Of a stretch of DNA of 64,000 nucleotides, positions 57,394 through 64,000 are shown piece after piece (positions within the stretch are counted from its first letter, which is position 1; each line of letters starts with the position of its first letter). A program made the translations under genes and the position numbers. The notes under the pieces were generated by a model. That model was not told the DNA's origin. It worked only from the letters and a program-made list of their open reading frames with translations, and did not search any database. The stretch is from positions 5,891-69,890 of the forward strand of contig NZ_QJJM01000007.1 in NCBI RefSeq assembly GCF_003201955.1. The letters run 5' to 3'. The stretch is from Blastomonas natatoria. GTDB lineage: Bacteria; Pseudomonadota; Alphaproteobacteria; Sphingomonadales; Sphingomonadaceae.

Positions 57394-58479
57394 TCAGACC
57401 GGAGCGCCGTCGGCCCTTTTCAATCGATCAGCGGAAAGTCGCATCTCCACTCGCAGTCCCTGTCGATCCCAAAGCCGGGTGATTGACCCTGCAAGCTGTT
57501 GCGTGACCGCCAGTTGTACCAGCTTGGTGCCAAACCCGGTCGATGCCGGTTCGCCCAGGATCTCAGGACCCCTTGCCTCGATCCAGTGCAAGGCGATCTC
57601 GTCGTTCCGAGAGGCGATCGTGATATCGACCGTTCCCCGCTCAGAAGACAGCGCGCCATATTTCGCCGAATTCGTGGCGAGTTCGTGAAACACCAGCGCA
57701 ATCGGCGTGGCGCTGCGGTCGTCGATTTCCGGGTCATCGCCGTCGATCGTCAGCCGCCCCTCGCCCTGCGCGGGATAGGCTTTCAGGATTTCGGTCAAGA
57801 GACCCTGCAGGGTGGATGCGATTGTTACCGGCCGAGATTGCTCGCTATGCGGGCGAGCAAATTCGTGCGCCCGGCCAAGAGCGGCGATGCGATCCTGCAG
57901 CTCTGCTGCCAGCGGGCGCAGCTCGGCGTTCTGGCGCGCAGACATGCCGATCAGCCCGTTGATCACCGCAAAAATATTCTTGATCCGGTGACTGAGTTCA
58001 CGGCTCAGGACCTCGTTCTCCTCCGCCATCATCTTGGATGCATGAATGTCGGTGCAGGTGCCAATCCAGCGGACTATTTCCCCCTGTTCGTTGCGCAGTG
58101 GCAATGCCCGCCCCAAGGTCCAGCGATAGTCCCCGCTGTGATGACGCAGGCGATAGGTAATCTCGTAGGGCTCGCCGGTCTCGAGCGACCGTCGCCACAC
58201 ATTCCAGGCCTGTTCCTGATCATCGGGATGGAACATGCCGTTCCAGCCTTCGCCATCGGTAGACCCGGCGGGCATGCCGGTGAATTCATACCAGCGCGCG
58301 TTGTAATAGTCGTGAAAGCCGTCGGGCAGGGTGGACCAGACCATCTGCGGCATCGCGTCGGTCAGGATCCGGAAGGCCGAGTTCATCCGCCGCAGCGTGT
58401 CGCGTGCAGACAGCGACCTGTCCTCGGCTGGGCCGCGAGTGACGCCGAAAGCTTGGGCAAGGAAATCGAGCTCGGACAT
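57394..58479 (-). CDS. PAS domain sensor histidine kinase of the HWE/HisKA_2 type
   Basis: Encodes 361 residues, no membrane helix. A PAS domain occupies about residues 35-150 (MPQMVWSTLPDGFHDYYNAR; GTCTDIHASKMMAEEN). The dimerisation helix carries the phosphoacceptor in SRELSHRIKNIFAVINGLIG, and the ATPase domain has HELATNSAKYGALSSERG and GFGTKLVQLAVTQQLAG. This is the HWE/HisKA_2 kinase kind common in alphaproteobacteria. Neighbours are a single-domain response regulator and a Crp/Fnr regulator, both plausible parts of the same circuit. Confidence 0.92.
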   Translation of the reverse strand: MSELDFLAQAFGVTRGPAEDRSLSARDTLRRMNSAFRILTDAMPQMVWSTLPDGFHDYYNARWYEFTGMPAGSTDGEGWNGMFHPDDQEQAWNVWRRSLETGEPYEITYRLRHHSGDYRWTLGRALPLRNEQGEIVRWIGTCTDIHASKMMAEENEVLSRELSHRIKNIFAVINGLIGMSARQNAELRPLAAELQDRIAALGRAHEFARPHSEQSRPVTIASTLQGLLTEILKAYPAQGEGRLTIDGDDPEIDDRSATPIALVFHELATNSAKYGALSSERGTVDITIASRNDEIALHWIEARGPEILGEPASTGFGTKLVQLAVTQQLAGSITRLWDRQGLRVEMRLSADRLKRADGAPV

Positions 58480-58529
58480 GGGTCAGCTTTCTAGCGGACC
58501 TGTCCGCCGACAGTGTTGAGAAGCAAGGG

Positions 58530-59267
58530 TCATCCGCGCGGAGATGGAAACCAGCTCGAATCAAGCGAGCTGAACCGGTCGATAAACCGCGAAATCTCTA
58601 TCAGCCGAGGCTCGTCGAGCAGCGTTACGGTGCTGCGGTTCCGGGTGATCAGCTTCTCTTCGGTCATCTGGCGGATCAGGCGGTTGACGTGAACCTGTGT
58701 CAGGCCGACCGCATCGCCAAGATCGCTCTGGGTGAGGGGAATGCGGACCACGGGATTGTGCTGCCCGCTCACCGCCCGCATGCGCGCTGCGATCGAGAGA
58801 AACAGGTTTGCCAGCCTGGCCTTACCCTCACTGCGGCCCAGCGCACGCAGCCGGTCATAAAGGTCGATGCTTTCCATCTGGCTGATCGAAAAGAAGAGCG
58901 CCGCCAGCCGCGGATGCTGGATGAAGGTTTCGCCCAGCGCGCGCCGGGGAAAGCGGCAGACCACCATGTCCGTGGCCGCAACGATGCTTGACGGTGCATC
59001 GCGAAATGCAATGCCCGAGGCGCCGATCAGATCGCCGGAGAAGTGAAAGCGAAGGATTTGCCGCTTGCCCGTGGAAAGTCGGCTTTCGGACAAAGCCCAG
59101 CCCTGATGCACGATCAGCAGTTCGGACAGATCATCGCCTTCCTGCCACAGGGTGTTCCCCGACGCATATTCGCGCGGTTCTCGTTCCAGGCTCGCGATGG
59201 CCGTTTTTTCGGTAGGAGTAAGATCGAGATATCGGTTCAGTCGGACAACGAAACAACTGTCTGACAT
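58530..59267 (-). CDS. Crp/Fnr family transcriptional regulator
   Basis: Encodes 245 residues from the ATG at 59267. The cyclic-nucleotide-like sensor domain covers residues 25-140 (ASGNTLWQEGDDLSELLIVH; FSGDLIGASGIAF). The C-terminal winged helix has PLTQSDLGDAVGLTQVHVNR and LIRQMTEEKLITRN. No FNR-type cysteine cluster is seen at the N-terminus, so it does not look like an oxygen-sensing [4Fe-4S] protein. It is upstream of the HWE kinase gene on the same strand. Confidence 0.92.
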   Translation of the reverse strand: MSDSCFVVRLNRYLDLTPTEKTAIASLEREPREYASGNTLWQEGDDLSELLIVHQGWALSESRLSTGKRQILRFHFSGDLIGASGIAFRDAPSSIVAATDMVVCRFPRRALGETFIQHPRLAALFFSISQMESIDLYDRLRALGRSEGKARLANLFLSIAARMRAVSGQHNPVVRIPLTQSDLGDAVGLTQVHVNRLIRQMTEEKLITRNRSTVTLLDEPRLIEISRFIDRFSSLDSSWFPSPRG

Positions 59268-59394
59268 GGTCGGGCTCCTGCAAGAAGGGCGTCCAGCCGA
59301 CCTGCCGAACCGCCCCGTCAATCGAACTTGGTTTGCTGCTCGGCGGCCTAGCCTTTAGGTGGGTCAGCTTAAATATCCAGCAAAATCAGAATAT

Positions 59395-59406
59395 TAACAT
59401 ATGTTA
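59395..59406. promoter_or_regulatory. 12-bp palindrome upstream of Crp/Fnr and acyl-CoA synthetase genes
   Basis: TAACATATGTTA is a perfect palindrome in the AT-rich middle of the 274-base divergent gap between the regulator gene and the synthetase gene. It could be an operator, but no known binding site is matched. Confidence 0.3.
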
Positions 59407-59541
59407 TAAATCCGAACACGCTTCTAAAGCGGGTTTACGCACGGCAGCCGAAACCGATCCTTCAAATCAGTGATTGCGTGTCGCGCTCAATTCCATAAGG
59501 TTGACGCAAACGTAAATTCATTCGGAGAGGATCGCCCCAAC

Positions 59542-61302
59542 ATGACGCTCACCCAGAGCCCCGTCAGCCCACAGACCAGCACCGATAGCTGGAGCGCGCC
59601 CGAGGGTTGGCCAGCCATGTCGATCAAGCAGATCGAAGCCATGCTGTGCGCCCCCGGTCAGCCATTCGAGATGGAAACGATCGAGGTCGAGGGAGTCGCC
59701 ACGCGGTGCTGGAAGAATGCTCCGCCAAGCCTTGCCGCGCTGGCGCAGATCGCGCGCATGCATGGCGAGAAGACTTTCCTTGTCTATGAGGATGAACGCG
59801 TCACCTATGATGCCTGGTTCCGCGCGACAGCCACGCTGGCGCAGCATCTGATGGCCGCGGGAATCGCCAAGGGTGATCGCGTGGCCCTTGCGATGCGCAA
59901 CCTGCCCGAATGGCCGGTCGCGTTTTTCGCTATCGTCAGCATTGGTGCCATTGCGGTTCCGCTGAATGCCTGGTGGACCGGAGCCGAGTTGGCCTATGGT
60001 CTTGCCGACTCCGGCGCTAGGCTGCTGATTGCCGATGCCGAGCGACTGGACCGCATCGCGCCGCATCTGGATGAGCTGAGCGCCCTCGATATGATGCTCG
60101 TCAGCCGCAGTCACGGCGCGCTGCCTGCTGCGGCGAAGAGCCTGGAGTCCGTCATCGGCGCACCACCTGCCTATGCCGATCTTGCCGCAGCAGAGCTCCC
60201 TGCCATCCAGATAGCGCCGGACGATGCGGCAACGATCTTCTACACATCGGGCACGACGGGGCATCCCAAGGGCGCGCTGGGCAGCCATCGCAACATGACG
60301 ACGAACATCCTGACCACTGCCTATGCCGGGGTGCGATCCTCGCTGCGTCGGGGTGAGGCACCCCCGGCGCCCGAGCCTGCAGTGATGCTCACCGTCATTC
60401 CGCTCTTCCATGTGACCGCGTGCAGCGCGGGCATGACCGGTGTCATGTTCAGCGGATCGACCCTCGTGTTCATGCACAAATGGGATGCAACCAAGGCGCT
60501 GGAAATCATCGAGCGCGAGCGGGTAACGGCCACTGGCGGCGTTCCGACCATTGCCTGGCAGCTGATCGAGCATCCCGACCGTGACAAGTACGATCTCTCC
60601 TCGCTCAAGTCGATTTCCTATGGTGGCGCTCCATCCGCGCCCGAGCTGGTGCGCAAGATCCGCGAAGTGTTCGGTGCATTGCCCGGCAATGGCTGGGGCA
60701 TGACCGAGACGATGGCGACGGTGACCAGCCATACGGCGGAGGATTATCTCAATCGTCCCGACAGTTGCGGTCCGGCCGTGCCTGTAAGCGATCTCAAGAT
60801 CATGGACGCCGATGGTCAGACCGAACTGCCGGTGGGCCAGGTGGGCGAACTCTGGGCGCGGGGGCCGCAGATCGTGAAGGGCTATTGGAACAAGCCCGAA
60901 GCAACCGCCGCGACCTTTGTCGACGGATGGGTGCGCACCGGAGACCTTGCGCGGCTCGACGAGGAGGGCTTCTGCTACATCGTCGATCGCGCCAAGGACA
61001 TGATCATTCGTGGTGGCGAGAACATCTATTCGTCCGAGGTGGAGAACGTGCTTTACGACCATCCGGCGGTTACCGACGCCGCGCTGATCGGATTGCCGCA
61101 CCGGACCCTTGGAGAGGAGCCGGCGGCGGTCGTGCATCTGGCCCCTGGCAGCCATGCTACCGAGGCCGAGCTTCAGGCCTGGGTGCGTGAGCGGCTTGCC
61201 GCGTTCAAGGTACCGGTGCGGATCGTGTTCTGCGAGCAAACGCTGCCGCGCAACGCCAACGGCAAGATCCTCAAAAAGGACCTGGCCAGCCTGTTCAGCT
61301 GA
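59542..61302 (+). CDS. Acyl-CoA synthetase / AMP-dependent ligase
   Basis: Encodes 586 residues starting MTLTQSPVSPQTSTDSWSAP, with CGGAGAGG upstream. ANL-superfamily motifs are intact: ATP-binding loop IFYTSGTTGHPKGALGSH, NGWGMTETMATVTSH, the hinge aspartate region GWVRTGDLARLDEEG, and the C-terminal lysine in RNANGKILKKDLAS. It activates a carboxylic acid with ATP and CoA. The substrate is not clear, but a medium or long chain fatty acid is likely from the general layout. It is divergent from the Crp/Fnr gene. Confidence 0.93.
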   Translation: MTLTQSPVSPQTSTDSWSAPEGWPAMSIKQIEAMLCAPGQPFEMETIEVEGVATRCWKNAPPSLAALAQIARMHGEKTFLVYEDERVTYDAWFRATATLAQHLMAAGIAKGDRVALAMRNLPEWPVAFFAIVSIGAIAVPLNAWWTGAELAYGLADSGARLLIADAERLDRIAPHLDELSALDMMLVSRSHGALPAAAKSLESVIGAPPAYADLAAAELPAIQIAPDDAATIFYTSGTTGHPKGALGSHRNMTTNILTTAYAGVRSSLRRGEAPPAPEPAVMLTVIPLFHVTACSAGMTGVMFSGSTLVFMHKWDATKALEIIERERVTATGGVPTIAWQLIEHPDRDKYDLSSLKSISYGGAPSAPELVRKIREVFGALPGNGWGMTETMATVTSHTAEDYLNRPDSCGPAVPVSDLKIMDADGQTELPVGQVGELWARGPQIVKGYWNKPEATAATFVDGWVRTGDLARLDEEGFCYIVDRAKDMIIRGGENIYSSEVENVLYDHPAVTDAALIGLPHRTLGEEPAAVVHLAPGSHATEAELQAWVRERLAAFKVPVRIVFCEQTLPRNANGKILKKDLASLFS

Positions 61303-61310
61303 ACAGGGAC

Positions 61311-61338
61311 GACCGGGCTGCCCGATGACAGCCCGGTC
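61311..61338. terminator. Bidirectional hairpin between convergent genes
   Basis: GACCGGGCTG at 61311-61320 pairs perfectly with CAGCCCGGTC at 61329-61338 across an eight-base loop. It occupies the gap between the acyl-CoA synthetase and the convergent membrane protein gene. No clear T-tract, so termination efficiency is uncertain. Confidence 0.5.
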
Positions 61339-61344
61339 GATCGG

Positions 61345-62088
61345 TCAGGCAAACACGCTTGCCAGTTCCTCGCTGCTGGCGCCTTCCTTCGTTCCGCGAA
61401 GTTCGAGGTAGATTGCCGCAATGCCTGCTGCACCAACCGCTGCGCTTACCGTACTCAGCAGCGCGCTGCTCACTACCGAGAGGCTGGCGCTGATCATCGA
61501 GATCACGCCAATGGGGATGGCGATGATCATGCTGAAAATGAAAAAGACGATGATGAGGCCCAGCAGCTTGAGCCGCGAGCCCTTGGTCAGTGCGGCACTG
61601 CGACTCAGCGCCTCTGCGACGCTGAGGTTTTCCACCATCAGTGCGGGCACTGCGACCATCCACATCAGGTACAGGATTACCCCCGGAATGATCAGCATGA
61701 CCAGTCCGATACTGATGCCTATGGCGACAACAATGCCGAGACCGATCAGCGGCAGCAGCTTGGCGATGGCCCGGCTGACGCACTCCCCGAAGTTGACCGG
61801 CTTGCCCGCAAGATCGTTGGCTGATGCCACGATGAGCGAGGCCTGCAGGATGATCGAAAGAAACAGAAAGACGAAATAGCCCGCCACGCTGCTCAGCATC
61901 AGGGCAGGGCTGAGAAAGACGGTAGCCGGATCGGCTACGCCTGGTGACACGAACAGGCCCATGCCCAGCTGGGGCAGGCCCACGATCACCAGTGAAAGTC
62001 CCAGAAACAGTGCAGCGTTGCGGACTATTACGCCAAAGGTGTTTGAAAACACATTTGCGATGCTGAACTCGGCTGGCTGGCTGGCCAT
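61345..62088 (-). CDS. Integral membrane protein with six hydrophobic segments
   Basis: Encodes 247 residues from the ATG at 62088 (MASQPAEFSIANVFSNTFGV), with GGGAG seven bases upstream. Hydrophobic helices alternate with a conserved-looking cytoplasmic segment AVPALMVENLSVAEALSRSA and LTKGSRLKLLGLIIVF, which resembles the membrane domain of bacterial glycerophosphodiester phosphodiesterases and DUF7544-like proteins. No catalytic domain is attached. It is divergent from the DUF4129-DUF4350 pair and may belong to the same envelope-related unit. Confidence 0.75.
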   Translation of the reverse strand: MASQPAEFSIANVFSNTFGVIVRNAALFLGLSLVIVGLPQLGMGLFVSPGVADPATVFLSPALMLSSVAGYFVFLFLSIILQASLIVASANDLAGKPVNFGECVSRAIAKLLPLIGLGIVVAIGISIGLVMLIIPGVILYLMWMVAVPALMVENLSVAEALSRSAALTKGSRLKLLGLIIVFFIFSMIIAIPIGVISMISASLSVVSSALLSTVSAAVGAAGIAAIYLELRGTKEGASSEELASVFA

Positions 62089-62229
62089 ATCAAAACTCCC
62101 GATTGATTGTCCCAAGCGACCGAATCTTCTTTTGCCGCCAGCCTATCATGTGCTGTCAGCGCGTCCAGTGCAGTTGGCCACAAGCAATTCGCCTTGCCCG
62201 GTCCGCAAGCTTCTGCGATCAAACGGGTT

Positions 62230-62874
62230 GTGACTGCTGGCCCGGCCCCTATTGCACCTCGGCGTGAAGGTTTTGATGCAGCCTATGATCAGGTGCGCAG
62301 CGACGGCAGTATCCAGTTCAATCCGGAGTTCTCCAAGCCGCCTGAGCCTCCACCGGGCTGGTGGCAGGACTTTGCGCGCTGGCTGGGCGAAATGCTCGAA
62401 CCCGTCGTCAGGGCACTTGCGGCGGCCTGGCCGTGGTTGAGCAAGGTGATGCAGGTGGCGCTGATCGCCGGGGTGCTGGTGCTGCTATGGGTCATACTCG
62501 CACCCTATATCGCCGATTGGCGCGAGCGCCGCGCCGGGGCCCAGTCGGATTGGGTGCCCGACCAGGCACAGGCGCTTGCGTTGCTGGACGAAGCGGACAG
62601 GCTTGCCGCCGAAGCCCGATATGACGAGGCCGCGCATCTGCTGCTCTACCGGTCTATCGAGGATATTGCAGCCAGCAGGCCCGACCTGCTGCGCCCGTCG
62701 ACCACCGCAAGGGAAATTGGCGCATTCGATGCGCTGTCGCAGCGCGCGCGCGCGGCGTTCGGGGTGATTGCCGGCCATGTCGAGGCGAGCTTCTTCGCGC
62801 GCCGCCCCCTTGATCGCAGCGCGTGGGACAGCTCGCGCGAAGCCTATCGCGCCTTCGCGCTGGATGGCAGCTGA
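62230..62874 (+). CDS. DUF4129 domain protein
   Basis: Encodes 214 residues from the GTG at 62230; a TTG at 62107 is in frame and would add 41 residues, but it would leave almost no room for a promoter next to the divergent gene. One membrane helix lies around residues 70-92 (VMQVALIAGVLVLLWVILAP) and the C-terminal DUF4129 region reads ALLDEADRLAAEARYDEAAH then LLLYRSIEDIAASRPDLLRP. In other bacteria DUF4129 proteins sit in MoxR-ATPase/DUF58 clusters. The next gene starts one base after its stop. Confidence 0.78.
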   Translation: MTAGPAPIAPRREGFDAAYDQVRSDGSIQFNPEFSKPPEPPPGWWQDFARWLGEMLEPVVRALAAAWPWLSKVMQVALIAGVLVLLWVILAPYIADWRERRAGAQSDWVPDQAQALALLDEADRLAAEARYDEAAHLLLYRSIEDIAASRPDLLRPSTTAREIGAFDALSQRARAAFGVIAGHVEASFFARRPLDRSAWDSSREAYRAFALDGS

Positions 62875-62875
62875 T

Positions 62876-64000
62876 ATGGCGGCAGAAGCCAGCTCCAGTC
62901 CGTTTGCGCGCGGCTCCGTACTGCTGATGGTCGCGATCGGCTTTGTCGCGTTTCTGGCACTGCTCTATGCGATTGGGGCGGGCGGAGCTCTCCGACCGGG
63001 CAATAACGGCCAGGCACATGGAGCCTCTTCGAGCATTGTCGGCTATTCCGCGCTCGGCCAGCTGCTGGAAAAGACCGGTACGCCGGTTCGCTACGGACGC
63101 AGCCCGGTCGCAGCGCAGCAGCAGGACCTGCTGATCGTCACGCCCGAGCTTTACGCCGATCCGCAGGAACTGGCTGCCCTGGTCAGCCAGCGCGCCTATA
63201 CCGGCCCTACGATCATCATCCTGCCCAAATGGCAGGTGACCCCGATCAAGGGGTTCAACGCTGGCTGGGTGCAGCTCGAATCGCCCTGGGTGGCGGCTCA
63301 GGCGCCGCAGGTCCTGTCGCGCCTGGTAACGGTCAGCACCCGGATCGAAGGCGTCACCGAAAAGGTCGCGCAAGCTCCCTTCATTCAGGCGCAGACCCCC
63401 GAACAGAAGACCGCGATGCTAAGGCAGGCGATACGTGCGCGGGTGACCATTTCGGGTGACAAGCTCAAGACGGTCCTGGCCGATCCGGAAACCGGAGCGG
63501 CGCGGGTGGCGGTGATCGATGATGGCGGCTGGTATCCTTCTCTCGATCGCGATGCACCAGCCGAAGCGCCGCGGACATCCGACACGCTACAGGGGCGCTA
63601 CCCGGTGGTCATCGTCGCCGATGCCGATCTCATGAACAATCTGGGCCTCGCCAATCGAAAGACGGCGGCGCAGGCCTTGCAGATCGTCGATGCGGCTTGG
63701 TCCGGCGGTGGGGAAGGGGTGGTGTTCGACCTGACCCAGAACGGGCTCGGCGCTTCGGAAAATCTGCTTTCGGTGGCCTTCCGCCCGCCCTTTGTCGGCG
63801 CGGTGGCAAGCCTGGTGCTTGCCGCGATCGCCTTTGCCCGGATGGCGTTCTTTCGCTTTGGCCCGCCGGTTGCGGATGAACGGCCCTTCGGCTTCGGCAA
63901 GACCGCGCTGGTCAAGGGCAGCGCTGCTCTGGTGCGCAGGCTCGGCCGCGAAAGAGTTGTAGCCCAGGCTTATGCCGATCTGCTGCGCGACCGTGCCGCG
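62876..64000 (+). CDS. DUF4350 domain protein (3' end outside window)
   Basis: The frame opens with MAAEASSSPFARGSVLLMVA, has one N-terminal membrane helix, and continues to the window edge (375 codons). The first part is the DUF4350 fold: SSSIVGYSALGQLLEKTGTPV and DLLIVTPELYADPQEL, which recalls the GATase-like IFT52/GldG region. A second helix occurs near the visible end (GAVASLVLAAIAFARMAFF). It is cotranscribed with the DUF4129 gene; beyond the edge a MoxR-type ATPase and a DUF58 gene would be expected by analogy with other bacteria. Confidence 0.82.
   Translation, partial: MAAEASSSPFARGSVLLMVAIGFVAFLALLYAIGAGGALRPGNNGQAHGASSSIVGYSALGQLLEKTGTPVRYGRSPVAAQQQDLLIVTPELYADPQELAALVSQRAYTGPTIIILPKWQVTPIKGFNAGWVQLESPWVAAQAPQVLSRLVTVSTRIEGVTEKVAQAPFIQAQTPEQKTAMLRQAIRARVTISGDKLKTVLADPETGAARVAVIDDGGWYPSLDRDAPAEAPRTSDTLQGRYPVVIVADADLMNNLGLANRKTAAQALQIVDAAWSGGGEGVVFDLTQNGLGASENLLSVAFRPPFVGAVASLVLAAIAFARMAFFRFGPPVADERPFGFGKTALVKGSAALVRRLGRERVVAQAYADLLRDRAA

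Overview
The window looks like a chromosomal segment of a high-GC alphaproteobacterium, most likely a sphingomonad (order Sphingomonadales). That placement is inferred from the housekeeping proteins, the mreBCD-mrdA-rodA block, a MutL with the endonuclease motif, HWE-type signalling and abundant Tat or lipoprotein exports. No rRNA gene is present to confirm it. Two tRNA genes are visible: Lys-CUU at 7850-7925 and Asn-GUU at 39335-39409.

Positions 1-7849 form an accessory, decaying zone next to the 3' end of tRNA-Lys. It holds two copies of a lipoprotein cytochrome P460 gene (one cut by the window edge). They flank a divergent AraC regulator / AhpD-like / membrane protein group and scraps of broken genes. 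The scraps are a c-type-cytochrome-like ORF that has lost its haem cysteines, the 3' end of a P460 gene, an AraC gene broken by a 13-bp tandem duplication, a membrane-protein fragment with an in-frame stop, and the 3' end of an IS5-type transposase. An SDR protein without the usual catalytic tyrosine and a SnoaL-like protein are intact.

Positions 8000-24200 carry the rod-shape and wall-elongation operon (mreB-mreC-mreD-mrdA-rodA, minus strand), mutL, two small envelope proteins and a MaoC hydratase. These are followed by exported phosphatases (a type I phosphodiesterase overlapping PhoD, then a PhoX-like protein), with ychF and a Tat-exported SDR between them.

Positions 24300-35400 hold an AAC(3)-family acetyltransferase and a small membrane protein with SEDS (RodA/FtsW) landmarks, overlapping pth and followed by rplY. 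Next come a TraB/GumN lipoprotein and a large patatin, and on the plus strand radA, cvpA, an IscU-like scaffold and a Kef-type antiporter.

Positions 35400-50800 carry secA, a TSUP transporter, nadK, an EAL protein with a degenerate GGDEF domain, mfd, sdhE, recG, a PilZ protein, tyrS and a DmeF-like metal exporter. An intergenic repeat with a CCCCTCTCCC core occurs before pth (26565-26660) and again between the EAL gene and mfd (about 42016-42150), where it also encodes the end of the EAL protein.

Positions 51100-64000 hold a tandem universal stress protein, a TerB-like repeat protein, lipid-related membrane enzymes, a DUF885 protein and a signalling trio (single-domain response regulator, PAS-HWE kinase, Crp/Fnr regulator). 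An acyl-CoA synthetase follows, and the window ends in a DUF4129-DUF4350 pair, the second gene cut by the edge. The strongest candidate for something undescribed is the reduced SEDS-like protein at 25162-25992. The duplicated P460 block and the decayed tRNA-Lys flank are also worth attention.
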